A stretch of DNA of 64,000 bases from Chitinophagales bacterium (GCA_013298955.1 JAAFJT010000011.1:1-64000), one strand, 5' to 3'; counted from the first letter of the stretch, positions 20,008 through 30,036 are shown. The notes: generated by a model not told the origin, from the letters alone. Numbers and translations are program-made.

Positions 20008-20418
20008 ATGAGAGTTCATAACAGTACAAATTGTTTAAAATTAATTTCTAATCCTGATAACGTTGAGCAAGTGGAATCATTTGTGCAGCGGATTACCACT
20101 CGCTTGGGTGTTACGCCCGACACGTATGGCAATATTTTAATTAGCCTGACGGAAGCTGTCAACAATGCGATTATTCACGGCAATCGGTCGGATACATCGA
20201 AAACAGTCGAAATCCGCAGTGCGAAATTTCGAGATAGATTGAGTTTTGTGGTGAAAGACCAAGGACGCGGCTTCGATTATAAGAGTTTGCCCGACCCGAC
20301 TGCACCCGAAAATCGATTTAGATGTGGGGGCAGAGGCGTGTTTTTAATGCGCGAATTATGTGATTGTATCAATTTTAAAGATAATGGGAGTGCCGTAGAA
20401 CTAAAATTTAAGATTTAA
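20008..20418 (+). CDS. ATP-binding anti-sigma-factor-type kinase (RsbW/SpoIIAB-like HATPase)
   Basis: 'ISLTEAVNNAIIHGNRSD', 'VVKDQGRGFDYKSLPDP', 'GGRGVFLMRELCD'. Confidence 0.9.
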   Translation: MRVHNSTNCLKLISNPDNVEQVESFVQRITTRLGVTPDTYGNILISLTEAVNNAIIHGNRSDTSKTVEIRSAKFRDRLSFVVKDQGRGFDYKSLPDPTAPENRFRCGGRGVFLMRELCDCINFKDNGSAVELKFKI

Positions 20419-20423
20419 ACCAT

Positions 20424-20468
20424 AAGGCGGTGTTCCAGAAATTCAATTATTTCTTGAACACCGCTTTA
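20424..20468. terminator. Hairpin AAGCGGTGTTC..GAACACCGCTT-like terminator after the RsbW-like gene
   Basis: aaggcggtgttccagaaattcaattatttcttgaacaccgcttt, then T-rich. Confidence 0.7.
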
Positions 20469-20481
20469 TTTTTATTGCCTA

Positions 20482-20612
20482 AATAAATAGTTCAATTGAA
20501 AGAACCTATCCAAAAGGTCGGCGAGGTTGCAACCTCGCCGACCTTGATGCGGTACGAATTGCTTGATTATCAATGAGTTCTATTTTGATAGTTTATTTTG
20601 ATTCAACTACTT
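20482..20612. repeat. MITE-like palindromic intergenic element, core GGTCGGCGAGGTTGCAACCTCGCCGACC
   Basis: Left end 'atagttcaattgaaagaacc', right end 'gatagtttattttgattcaactact'; related elements at ~30131, 40605 and 54328. Confidence 0.7.
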
Positions 20613-20678
20613 TTTTAGGAAAAAGACCTTCCAGTGGGCGCAAAAATTTTTAAAAACGATTTTTTTAAACAAAAAAGC

Positions 20679-21020
20679 ATGACTTTACAGGAAACGCAAC
20701 AAATTGTAGATAAATGGATTCGCACGATTGGAGTCCGTTATTACAGTGAATTGACGAATACCGCGATTTTAATGGAAGAAGTCGGCGAAGTGGCGCGACT
20801 CATGGCGCGAATTTACGGTGAACAATCGTTTAAAACGCCCGAATTGGCTGAAAACGCACCTGCGGAATTAGCGGATGAGTTGGCAGACGTGCTTTTTGTC
20901 TTAGTTTGCATTGCCAATCAAACGGGTGTTGATTTAGAAGCCGCCCTTCAAAAAAATCTTGAAAAAAAGACAAACCGCGACCGCGAAAGACACGCGAATA
21001 ATCCGAAATTAAAATCTTAA
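20679..21020 (+). CDS. MazG-like nucleotide pyrophosphohydrolase
   Basis: 'LMEEVGEVARLMARIYGE...ELADELADVLFVLVCIANQTGVDLEAALQKNLEKKTNRD'. Confidence 0.9.
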   Translation: MTLQETQQIVDKWIRTIGVRYYSELTNTAILMEEVGEVARLMARIYGEQSFKTPELAENAPAELADELADVLFVLVCIANQTGVDLEAALQKNLEKKTNRDRERHANNPKLKS

Positions 21021-21033
21021 AAAGACCCTTGTA

Positions 21034-21100
21034 GCGCGTGATGCGTTTATTTTTTACGATTTTTTACAAAAAAATCGTAAAAAATAAACGCATCACGCGC
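21034..21100. repeat. Perfect intergenic inverted repeat (32-bp arms, 3-nt loop)
   Basis: gcgcgtgatgcgtttattttttacgatttttt-aca-aaaaaatcgtaaaaaataaacgcatcacgcgc. Confidence 0.9.
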
Positions 21101-21212
21101 TGTCTCTTGTTGCTGCATAGAATTTAATTCTCCTATTTTGAGAAAAAAAGAGGAGAAAAATAAGCACAAGTCAATGAAATGATTACCTTTGCGTCGGAAA
21201 AAAGCCATTTAA

Positions 21213-22139
21213 ATGCTTTCTCGAAGAAATATTCGCATAAAAGTTATGCAATTGCTCTATGCGCAGAGCAGAGATACCGAAGTAAATCTCAACGATTTGT
21301 TGCAACGATATGGTTCGTACCGCAAAAATACGTTGGCATTGTACCTGTTTAACCTTCATCAATGGGCGGAAACGGCTCATTATGCTGTGCGAGACAGGGT
21401 AAATCGTCAGGCGAAACTCGTTCCGACTGATGATGACCGTCGTTTTACAGACAAATTGTATCAAAACGACCTTATCCGAGCATTAATTGATGCAGACATT
21501 TATAAAAAAATGTTGCAAAAATATCCCGTTTCTGCGCGCATCGATGCAGACACGACGCGATTAATGTATATGGAATTTGCCAAAACCGATATTTATAAAA
21601 AATATATCAGTGAACCGGAAGCGGAACATGCACCGATTTTATTAGAATTATATCGTTTTCTGTGCAGTAATGAGAGTTTCAACGAATTGATGGAAGATGA
21701 TTTTCCTTCATGGATTGATGACAAAACTTTATTTGTCGGCGCGACCAAAAAGTTAATAAAAGGTTTGCCGAGTGTAGAGGCGTTTGTGACCGATTATGAG
21801 GAGGAAGATGTGCTGACGTTGCAATTTGGGGAACAATTGTTGTTAAAAACTGTCAAAAAAGATGCTCAAATTTTGGAATACATCAAACCGATGTTGCTCA
21901 ATTGGGATGCAGAACGAGTTGCGGTGATTGATATGATTTTGTTGAAAATGGCAACGAGTGAAATGATTGATTTTCCAACGATTCCAACCAAAGTGACGTT
22001 GAACGAATATGTTGACCTTTCCAAATTGTACAGCACCGACAAAAGTAAAGAATTTGTCAACGGTATTTTAGACAAATTGTTGAAAAAATTGAAAGAAGAA
22101 GGAAAAGTTTCTAAACAAGGGCGCGGATTGATGGAATAA
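21213..22139 (+). CDS. nusB: Transcription antitermination factor NusB
   Basis: N-term 'MLSRRNIRIKVMQLLYA', C-term 'RVAVIDMILLKMATSEMIDFPTIPTKVTLNEYVDLSKLYSTDKSKEFVNGILDKL'. Confidence 0.93.
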   Translation: MLSRRNIRIKVMQLLYAQSRDTEVNLNDLLQRYGSYRKNTLALYLFNLHQWAETAHYAVRDRVNRQAKLVPTDDDRRFTDKLYQNDLIRALIDADIYKKMLQKYPVSARIDADTTRLMYMEFAKTDIYKKYISEPEAEHAPILLELYRFLCSNESFNELMEDDFPSWIDDKTLFVGATKKLIKGLPSVEAFVTDYEEEDVLTLQFGEQLLLKTVKKDAQILEYIKPMLLNWDAERVAVIDMILLKMATSEMIDFPTIPTKVTLNEYVDLSKLYSTDKSKEFVNGILDKLLKKLKEEGKVSKQGRGLME

Positions 22140-22167
22140 TTGCCTTTCGCTCTCCTATACGCATCAA

Positions 22168-22206
22168 AAGGCTGTCTCAATTCGTTTGAGACAGCCTTCT
22201 TTTTTG
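22168..22206 (+). terminator. Rho-independent terminator after nusB
   Basis: aaggctgtctcaattcgtttgagacagccttcttttttt. Confidence 0.9.
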
Positions 22207-22323
22207 GTTTTGGCTTGCAGATTATAAAAAAATGCTTATCAAAATCGCCTTGATTGCGTTATTGGAATCATTGGAAAATAGTTGTTTCTTTGCATTTTAC
22301 TTCATTTTAACAAACAGCCAGCT

Positions 22324-22866
22324 ATGAACCTTTTTTCCAAAAACCGAAGCCCATACATGCTCTTTTTGCTCTTAATGGTCACTACTTCTTTTCTTTCCGC
22401 GCCCGCGCCGCTTCATATCGAAATGCAATCATTAGCCTTTATGTTGGGCAGGTGGGAAGGCAAAGGTCAATATGTGATTGATAATCAATTGTTTAAGGTG
22501 AAACGCACCTTGCATATTACGCCCGAAAAAGGGGGGAAACAAATTCGCATCACGTCCTTAGCCATTGAAGATGAACCATTGAATGTCGCAAATCGAATCG
22601 TTCAGCAACAACAACATTTGGTTTCTTTTAATTCAAAAACAAAAAATTATACCATCAAAACGCATCTTAACCATCAATTATTTGGTGAAATGGTTTTAGA
22701 AGTCCCTTTTGAAGGATTTTGCACTTGGAAAAGTCAGAATTTAGCAGGACATCGACAACGGTTTCATGTTCGGTATGAACAAGGCAAATGGATTGAAGTG
22801 GGCGAAGTTTTGAAACCCAGCCAAGGATGGGTGGTGATTGCTTCCTCTGAATTAGAACAAAAGTAA
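22324..22866 (+). CDS. Hypothetical secreted lipocalin/FABP-like beta-barrel protein
   Basis: 'MQSLAFMLGRWEGKGQYVIDN' motif typical of small beta-barrel proteins; signal peptide. Confidence 0.6.
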   Translation: MNLFSKNRSPYMLFLLLMVTTSFLSAPAPLHIEMQSLAFMLGRWEGKGQYVIDNQLFKVKRTLHITPEKGGKQIRITSLAIEDEPLNVANRIVQQQQHLVSFNSKTKNYTIKTHLNHQLFGEMVLEVPFEGFCTWKSQNLAGHRQRFHVRYEQGKWIEVGEVLKPSQGWVVIASSELEQK

Positions 22867-22869
22867 AGG

Positions 22870-22932
22870 AGGACTTTACGTAAGTGTTCGTAAAGTCCTA
22901 ACTTGCGTTAGGTTTGCAACTTGACGCAAGTT
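22870..22932. terminator. Two adjacent hairpins between convergent genes
   Basis: aggactttacgtaagtgttcgtaaagtcct and aacttgcgttaggtttgcaacttgacgcaagtt. Confidence 0.75.
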
Positions 22933-22948
22933 TATTTTCATAAATCGT

Positions 22949-25078
22949 TTAGGAGATTTGTATATTAAATAATTGTAATATTTTACAAGCTGCTTTCGGA
23001 ATCACTGTTCCCGGTCCAAAAACAGCAGCAACCCCTTTTTCATACAAAAAAGCATAATCTTGTGCAGGAATCACGCCGCCCACTATCACCATAATATCAG
23101 CGCGCCCCAAAGTTGCCAGCGCGTCAATTGTCTCAGGAACTAAGGTTTTATGCCCCGCCGCCAACGACGAAATCCCCAAAATATGGACATCGTTTTCAAC
23201 GGCTTGCCGCGCTGCTTCCATCGGTGTCTGAAAAAGTGGACTGATATCCACATCAAAACCAGCATCGGCAAACCCTGTTGCAATCACTTTCGCGCCCCTA
23301 TCATGTCCATCTTGCCCCAATTTTGCCACCAAAATCCGCGGACGGCGACCTTCGACTTTGGCAAATTCGGCAGTCATGGTTTGCGCCCGTTTAAAATCTT
23401 CATTACTGCTAATTTCTCCTGCATAAACACCTGATATAGAACGGGTTACAGCTGTAAAACGACCAAAAATTGTTTCCATTGCATCCGATATTTCGCCCAA
23501 AGTAGCCCGCAATCGCGCTGCTTTAACAGCAGCATCCAATAAATTACCTTGACGCGTGCGAGCGCATTCGGTCAAATCCGCTAAGGCTTTTTCAACAGCA
23601 GCAGTATCTCGAATTGACTTAATATGTTGAATACGAGCGATTTGCGATTCCCGAACTGCGGCATTATCCACATCCAAAATGTCAATTGCCTCTTCTGATT
23701 CAGGTCGAAATAAATTAACCCCGATGATGAAATCCTTTCCGCCATCAATTCGGGCTTGTTTGCGGGCGGCAGCTTCTTCGATACGCAATTTAGGCAAACC
23801 TGCCTCTATTGCTTTTGCCATGCCACCCATGGATTCTACTTCTTGTATCAAATCCCAAGCGCGGCGAGCAATTTCATCTGTTAAAAATTCTATATAATAA
23901 GCACCACCCCATGGGTCGGTTGCCTTCGTAATTTCACTTTCTTTTTGAATAAATAGTTGGGTATCACGGGCAATTTTCGCAGAAAAATCAGTAGGTAACG
24001 CAATTGCTTCATCCAAAGCATTGGTGTGCAACGATTGAGTACCGCCTCCCACTGCTGCCATCGCCTCAATACACGTGCGCGCAATGTTATTGAAAGGATC
24101 CTGCTCGGTTAAAGACCAGCCAGATGTTTGACAATGCGTTCTCAACGCTAATGATTTATCATTTTTAGGATTGAATTGTTTGACAATCTTCGCCCAAAGC
24201 AATCTTGCTGCTCGCATTTTGGCAATTTCCATGAAATAATTCATCCCAATCCCCCAAAAAAAAGACAATCGCGGAGCAAAATCATCTATATCCAAACCTG
24301 TTTTCAAACCCGTCCGCAAATATTCCAAACCATCCGCTAACGTGTAAGCCAACTCAATATCTGCCGTCCCACCCGCTTCTTGAATGTGATAACCACTGAT
24401 ACTGATAGAGTTAAACTTAGGCATTTTTTGTGCTGTGTAACCAAAAATATCGGCAATGATGCGCATCGAAGGTTCAGGCGGATAGATATAGGTATTGCGT
24501 ACCATAAATTCTTTCAAAATATCGTTTTGAATCGTCCCTGTTAATTTTTCGAGTGAAACGCCTTGTTCTTCGGCGGCGACGATATAAAATGCCATAATTG
24601 GAAGCACCGCCCCATTCATTGTCATGGAAACAGACATCAAATCTAATGGTATTTTATCAAATAAAATTTTTATATCTTCTACCGAATCAATCGCTACCCC
24701 TGCTTTGCCAACATCGCCCTTGACGCGTTCATGCGTGCTGTCGTACCCGCGATGTGTGGCAAGGTCGAAAGCCACTGATAACCCTTTTTGACCTGCCGCC
24801 AAATTGCGGCGATAAAAAGCATTGCTCGCTTCTGCGGTTGAAAAACCCGCATATTGGCGAATTGTCCAAGGCTGTGTAACGTACATGGCACTGTACGGAC
24901 CCCGCAAAAAGGGGGGAAGCCCAGCTTGGAAATGGGTATGCGGCAGTTTTTGAATAGACTCAGGGTCGAAAATAGCAGGAATGATGATTTTTTCAGGCGT
25001 TTCCTGTTCGACAATTGCTTGATTCGATTCTGATTTGAATATATGAAAGTCCAATTTGACTTTTTTAAATTTCGACAT
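22949..25078 (-). CDS. scpA: Methylmalonyl-CoA mutase (large subunit)
   Basis: '[38 protein letters not shown]' B12-binding DxHxxG; '[34 protein letters not shown]'. Confidence 0.97.
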   Translation of the reverse strand: MSKFKKVKLDFHIFKSESNQAIVEQETPEKIIIPAIFDPESIQKLPHTHFQAGLPPFLRGPYSAMYVTQPWTIRQYAGFSTAEASNAFYRRNLAAGQKGLSVAFDLATHRGYDSTHERVKGDVGKAGVAIDSVEDIKILFDKIPLDLMSVSMTMNGAVLPIMAFYIVAAEEQGVSLEKLTGTIQNDILKEFMVRNTYIYPPEPSMRIIADIFGYTAQKMPKFNSISISGYHIQEAGGTADIELAYTLADGLEYLRTGLKTGLDIDDFAPRLSFFWGIGMNYFMEIAKMRAARLLWAKIVKQFNPKNDKSLALRTHCQTSGWSLTEQDPFNNIARTCIEAMAAVGGGTQSLHTNALDEAIALPTDFSAKIARDTQLFIQKESEITKATDPWGGAYYIEFLTDEIARRAWDLIQEVESMGGMAKAIEAGLPKLRIEEAAARKQARIDGGKDFIIGVNLFRPESEEAIDILDVDNAAVRESQIARIQHIKSIRDTAAVEKALADLTECARTRQGNLLDAAVKAARLRATLGEISDAMETIFGRFTAVTRSISGVYAGEISSNEDFKRAQTMTAEFAKVEGRRPRILVAKLGQDGHDRGAKVIATGFADAGFDVDISPLFQTPMEAARQAVENDVHILGISSLAAGHKTLVPETIDALATLGRADIMVIVGGVIPAQDYAFLYEKGVAAVFGPGTVIPKAACKILQLFNIQIS

Positions 25079-25246
25079 GATTACAGGCGTTCTTTTTTTG
25101 ATACGACAAAATTACGCCTTTTTTGGAAATAACAAATATAGAAATCTATATATCTTCATTTCTTTTCAAAAACAATAGTTGATTGAAACGAGCTTGGGGC
25201 TGGGCAAATGTTGAATCATCTCATTGCGCCTTGATGCCAACTTGGG

Positions 25247-27943
25247 TTAATTATTTTTCCCAAGCACTTCAAAATCTTGCCCGCACCGATTCCCTGCTTC
25301 ATCCACGAGCGTCAACCGATGCCTGCCAATCGGCGGAGTCATTGCCAATTCGTGAAAACGTTTCGTTGTTCCTACAAATTCGTCATCCAAATGCCAATAA
25401 ACGGCGGCTTCTGGCATCCGATGCGCCGCTTTGAAGATGACACTGCCCAATTTTCCATTAAAATCAATGGGCAAATAGATTTTAGTTGCCGATTTTGGAT
25501 AGATAAGTTGTACAGGACTTGATTTTGCCGCCGCCGCCGCGCAATCTTTCCGATGCGGCGGCACGATTTGATAACTCGGATTCCGCGTTTTATGGTAATA
25601 TTCTTCCAACGCGGGCAACACAAACCAAGGCGTATGTTTCATATTTTGTGGCGGTTCGCAATCGTCGGATACTTGAAATTGACCTGTCGTATCTAAATGA
25701 ATTGTAGTATGATATGGGCAAGCTGCCACTCTTTCGCCGCCTTTCGCTGCCCAAATCGTGTCCAATTCACACAACTCAGTGGCACGATAACCGCTTTTTT
25801 TACAAACAGAAAGTTGTACCATATCGTCATAAGGTGGGTCGAATCGCTCCGCCGTAGGCAATAAATTGAATATATCAAACAAAATCGGAGCTGCTTTTTC
25901 AATCCCCGTCAAGCCCGGACGACCTTCGCCATCCGCATTTCCAACCCAAACCCCTATCGCATAACGCGGCGTAACGCCAATCGCCCAAGCGTCTCGAAAG
26001 CCAAAACTTGTCCCCGTTTTCCAAGAAATTTGTTGAGAACCTTCAAATAATTCCCAATTGCCTTGTCCGTCAGGTCGCTCAACTTCGCTCATGGCGTTCA
26101 ACGCTAACCATGCTGCCGAACTCCGTAATAGCGGTGCTTGTTTCAATAATCGGCTTTTCGGTGTTTTTGAAGCTGGAATATTTTTAAACAAATAGTTTGG
26201 ATGATGCCAATCCGAAGCATCATATTTGCCTTCATATGGATACCAATGCGACACAGAACGCGCCAAGGATGCATAAACGCCTGTCAATTCCCACAACGTC
26301 CCTTCCGCACCACCGACAACCAACGTCAAGCCATAATGCGCAGGTGGTTTATTGAAAGTACTGATTCCCAATCGTTTAAGGTTGCCATAAAATTTTTCTA
26401 AACCGTATTGATGCAGCAACCGAACATACGGAATGTTCAAGGAACGCGCCAAAGCCCGCCGCGCTGCAATCACGCCATCATACGTCTCATGGAAATTTTC
26501 GGGATGAAAACCTCCAATATCCGTCGGTACATCTATCAACAAACTGTTTGGCAATATCTCGCCTTCCTGTTGCGCAAACGCGTATAAAAGGGGTTTCAAA
26601 ACGCTGCCTGTGGAACGCGTCGCTTTGATGACATCCACCGATTCGTTGTGTTCCGCGCCTGCATTCGGGGCGTTGCCGCAGTACGCCAAAACGTTGCCCG
26701 TTTCGGTGTCCAACACCAATGCGGCGATGTTATGAATGCCTTTTTCGGACAAATCCGCGTGTTTCAATTTTAAAACATTTGTAACTTTTTGTTGCAAAGT
26801 AGCATCTATCGTCGTACGGACTTTGGATAAAACATTTTTTTTGAAAATATTTTCTAAAAACGCTCTATCTAATAAATGAGGGGCAATTTGAGGTAAAGGC
26901 AAAGGTTGTTCAGGCAAAGGTTCTGCTTTCGCTAAATCGCCCGTCATATCATCTATAATTTTATTTTGTATCAATCTATCAATCAATCGATTGCGTTTTG
27001 CTAACAAGGAAGCGCGATTGCGTCCAGGATGAATTAAGGCTGGCGCATTGGGCAAAACCGCCAAAGTTGCTGCTTCTCCCCAAGATAATAAATTCGGTGA
27101 TTTGCCAAAATACCGCCAAGAAGCGGCTTCAATCCCAACTACATTGCCACCAAAAGGGGCATTTGAAGCGTATAAAGCTAAAATGGTCTTTTTTCGATGC
27201 GTCCATTCGAGCCGCGATGCTTGGATGGCTTCCAATATTTTAGACAAAAAGTTTCGATTTTTTTGTTTGCGCGCCATGCGAATCGTCTGCATCGTAAGCG
27301 TCGAACCACCACTGACGACCCGCGTATTGCGCACATTTTGGAAAACCGCCCGACCAAATGCCGCAGGATTGATGCCCCAATGCCAATGAAAATACCTATC
27401 TTCAAATTCAATAATACATTTGGAAAATTTTTCAGGCACGGTGTCCGACGGTGGAAACCGCCATTGTCCATCCTGCGCAATCCGCGCACCCATCAAAATC
27501 CCCTCTTTATCCTCCAAAACCATCGAAGTTGGGTCTGCAAAAAAGGGTTTTGGCAAACAAAAACAATACGCACTTATCGCCATTATGGAAGCGATTTGCA
27601 CCATCGGGTTGCTTACAATGGGTTTTGCTTTTTGAAAAAAACGGTGTTGAATTATTTTGGATTTAAATACAAATAATTGATTTATAATTTTTTGTATAAA
27701 TAAATTATTTTTAATATTATGAACCAACGCAATTAATTTGGAAGAAAGCAGTTTTATAAGGAACGTATTACGCAACCAAATCATGTGCTGTTGTCCTTGA
27801 TGTTGGAAATGCTTCAAACGCGGTTGAAGGATAGGCACGATTCGTTCTAAACCAATTTGTTTCCAAAGAGGTTTCAGTTGCAACAACCCACTTTGGAAAT
27901 GCTTTTGGATAGATTCTTGAATGGTTTTAAAAAAAATTTTCAT
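25247..27943 (-). CDS. pbpC: Penicillin-binding protein 1C with long N-terminal extension
   Basis: GT51 'EDRYFHWHWGINPAAFGRAVFQN...GGSTLTMQTIRMAR'; transpeptidase 'RSTGSVLKPLLYAFA' and 'SWKTGTSFGFRDAWAIG'; C-terminal BiPBP-like domain. Confidence 0.95.
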   Translation of the reverse strand: MKIFFKTIQESIQKHFQSGLLQLKPLWKQIGLERIVPILQPRLKHFQHQGQQHMIWLRNTFLIKLLSSKLIALVHNIKNNLFIQKIINQLFVFKSKIIQHRFFQKAKPIVSNPMVQIASIMAISAYCFCLPKPFFADPTSMVLEDKEGILMGARIAQDGQWRFPPSDTVPEKFSKCIIEFEDRYFHWHWGINPAAFGRAVFQNVRNTRVVSGGSTLTMQTIRMARKQKNRNFLSKILEAIQASRLEWTHRKKTILALYASNAPFGGNVVGIEAASWRYFGKSPNLLSWGEAATLAVLPNAPALIHPGRNRASLLAKRNRLIDRLIQNKIIDDMTGDLAKAEPLPEQPLPLPQIAPHLLDRAFLENIFKKNVLSKVRTTIDATLQQKVTNVLKLKHADLSEKGIHNIAALVLDTETGNVLAYCGNAPNAGAEHNESVDVIKATRSTGSVLKPLLYAFAQQEGEILPNSLLIDVPTDIGGFHPENFHETYDGVIAARRALARSLNIPYVRLLHQYGLEKFYGNLKRLGISTFNKPPAHYGLTLVVGGAEGTLWELTGVYASLARSVSHWYPYEGKYDASDWHHPNYLFKNIPASKTPKSRLLKQAPLLRSSAAWLALNAMSEVERPDGQGNWELFEGSQQISWKTGTSFGFRDAWAIGVTPRYAIGVWVGNADGEGRPGLTGIEKAAPILFDIFNLLPTAERFDPPYDDMVQLSVCKKSGYRATELCELDTIWAAKGGERVAACPYHTTIHLDTTGQFQVSDDCEPPQNMKHTPWFVLPALEEYYHKTRNPSYQIVPPHRKDCAAAAAKSSPVQLIYPKSATKIYLPIDFNGKLGSVIFKAAHRMPEAAVYWHLDDEFVGTTKRFHELAMTPPIGRHRLTLVDEAGNRCGQDFEVLGKNN

Positions 27944-28116
27944 TCGTATTCTTTTGAGCCGCTAAAATAGAAAAAGCATACCACTTAGAAGGCATAAAAC
28001 AGATTTATTGATAAAAATTAAATAAATATTGTTTTTGGCAAACTAATTCCTCCATAATATTGTTATATTTGCAACCATATTCAGATATTTAACTATCTAT
28101 ATTATTATTTTTATTC

Positions 28117-28413
28117 ATGGACTTTAAGACGCATTTCGATATAGACTTCTTGAAAAATAGCTCCGAAACGTTGCGGTGTATCGCTCACCCAGTTCGTTTA
28201 GCTATCATCGACCTATTGCATAAGAAAAAAAACATGACTGTTACGGAAATCCAAGACCAGTTAGGCTTGCAACAGGCGATTGCTTCGCATCATTTGCGCA
28301 TCCTCAAAGGGGCGGATGTGGTGGATGTCAATCGAGATGGGAAAAATTCGATTTACTCGTTGACAGATGATGATTTTTATGCGATTGTAGAGATTATGAT
28401 TAAAGTGATATAA
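28117..28413 (+). CDS. ArsR-family winged-helix regulator
   Basis: 'LRCIAHPVRLAIIDLLHKKKNMTVTEIQDQLGLQQAIASHHLRILKGADVVDVNRDGKNSIYSL'. Confidence 0.9.
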   Translation: MDFKTHFDIDFLKNSSETLRCIAHPVRLAIIDLLHKKKNMTVTEIQDQLGLQQAIASHHLRILKGADVVDVNRDGKNSIYSLTDDDFYAIVEIMIKVI

Positions 28414-28414
28414 A

Positions 28415-28527
28415 TTGAATTAGGAATGAAGGAATGATAGGAATTAAGGAGGCATCTATTTTGTTTTTTTCAAAAAAACAAAATAGATGCCTCCTTAATT
28501 CCTATCATTCCTTCATTCCTAATTCAA
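28415..28527. repeat. Perfect 113-bp palindrome (56-bp arms, 1-nt centre)
   Basis: ttgaattaggaatgaaggaatgataggaattaaggaggcatctattttgttttttt c aaaaaaacaaaatagatgcctccttaattcctatcattccttcattcctaattcaa. Confidence 0.95.
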
Positions 28528-28532
28528 ATAAC

Positions 28533-28919
28533 TTAATGAATACGAGCTAAATACGCATTTAATTTTTCATAAATTGGAACTGTTTTTTTAAACAATTTTT
28601 TAATATGTTGGTCAAACGCTTTATCGGGATACAGCTCGTAAAACCCTTGTTCTGCGGTATCGAATGCTTGTTCGATTTTATTCAAACCCAAAACCGGCTC
28701 TTGTTGCGCTTTACAATTTGCCAAATCTAATTTTAAATAATCCACATATTGACGCTCGTAATAGTGAATCGTATCTTGCAAAAAACGAATATAATTCGTC
28801 AATGCATCATTGGATTCGATGCTTTTTAAATGCGCCGCCAGTTCTTTGTATTTAGCAATTAACTGTTGTGTTTGGGTGTGAATGCGTTTTTGGAGGCTTT
28901 TGATTACTTTTTTTTCCAT
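28533..28919 (-). CDS. Small, probably all-helical protein; candidate immunity/partner protein
   Basis: 128-aa ORF whose start overlaps the 3' end of the upstream gene by 16 bp. Confidence 0.65.
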   Translation of the reverse strand: MEKKVIKSLQKRIHTQTQQLIAKYKELAAHLKSIESNDALTNYIRFLQDTIHYYERQYVDYLKLDLANCKAQQEPVLGLNKIEQAFDTAEQGFYELYPDKAFDQHIKKLFKKTVPIYEKLNAYLARIH

Positions 28920-29725
28920 GTGATAGTTTCTTTATTGGTGATGTTTCTTAAAAATTTATTGTAGGCAGCCGTATCCCTAAAATCTCTGTAAATATTGGGG
29001 ATAAACAATTGATTTCCAGTACCTGATAAATTATATTTTAATTTATATACGTCGATAAATTTGTTGGGAACGCTTGCAATATTTTGAGCCGCCGCCTTGC
29101 CTTTCCAGACTTTCATGCCCCCTGCGGGAACGGTAAATTCAACAATTTCGTTAAAACCATTCCATTCGGGTTGAACGGCAGTTCCGCCAATGATTTCTGC
29201 ATAATTGACAGGTTTTGTTTCCGTCCAATAACCGCCTGTCGGGTAAGAACCCGCGCCGCCAATAACGCGATAAATTTTAGTGCCTTCTGCCAACGTAATA
29301 TCCACCGCCGCCGTGAAATTGGGGGCTTCCGCAGCAGGCAAATCCAAGTTCGTGTTCACTGGATTTGCAGGAATTAAGGTTCTCGACAAACCGTTTGCCG
29401 CAAACGCACCCAACGAAATTCCGGGAATACTTGCAACATTATCATCAATTAAAACGCGTTGATGGTAAATGCTTTTTGCCGTATTCATGGCTGTAAATAA
29501 ATCTTTATGAGGCGTATAAAGTTTGAAAGCATTTTCGAGTTTGGTGTTGTCCAAACTATCGACCAAAACCCAACTTTTAATTTTGATTTTGCTTTCAATA
29601 CTGATAGAAGTATCAAGGCGTTCCACCCAACTAAGGTCAAGCGGCACTTCGACGACAGCTTGTTTACAATTGGAAAAAAGGAGTACGGAGACGCATACAA
29701 GCGTCCAAAATAGATTTGTTTTCAT
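28904..29725 (-). CDS. Lipoprotein with C-terminal polymorphic-toxin-like (ART-like?) domain
   Basis: Lipobox region 'LLFSNCKQ'; 'GTKIYRVIGGAGSYPTGGYWTETKP...EWNGFNEIVEFTVPAGGMKVWKGKAAAQ...GTGNQLFIPNIY'. Confidence 0.6.
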   Translation of the reverse strand: MKTNLFWTLVCVSVLLFSNCKQAVVEVPLDLSWVERLDTSISIESKIKIKSWVLVDSLDNTKLENAFKLYTPHKDLFTAMNTAKSIYHQRVLIDDNVASIPGISLGAFAANGLSRTLIPANPVNTNLDLPAAEAPNFTAAVDITLAEGTKIYRVIGGAGSYPTGGYWTETKPVNYAEIIGGTAVQPEWNGFNEIVEFTVPAGGMKVWKGKAAAQNIASVPNKFIDVYKLKYNLSGTGNQLFIPNIYRDFRDTAAYNKFLRNITNKETITWKKK

Positions 29726-29848
29726 TCAAAAATGAATTAATGGATAGAATAATATGGTTAACGAGTTTTAATGCCTAATTTTAAGTTGCCAAATAACGCT
29801 GCAAGATAATAAAAAAATAACCTTCTATCAAAAAACAATTTTAAAACA

Positions 29849-30036
29849 CATAGGACACATAGGGGGACATAGGACACATAGGGTAGGGGGACATAGGGGA
29901 CATAGGGGAATAGGGGCATTTTTTATTAAATTCGTTTTTTTTTGTTGCTTTTTGGACGTAAAACCTTAAAATAAACTGAATCTAATCAGAAAATCTCTAT
30001 GTGTTCTATGTCTTTTATGTGTCTTATGTGTTTTAA
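29849..30036. repeat. CACATAG-type repeats, imperfect inverted arrangement
   Basis: aaaacacataggacacatagggggacataggacacataggg ... tctatgtgttctatgtcttttatgtgtcttatgtgtttt. Confidence 0.85.

Noticed and set aside
22949-25078. Missing small subunit next to methylmalonyl-CoA mutase as an anomaly
   Set aside because: The large subunit carries its own B12 domain and split loci are common, so not remarkable.
26998-27676. Several plus-strand ORFs (81-159 aa)
   Set aside because: Antisense shadows of pbpC, with no recognisable domains.
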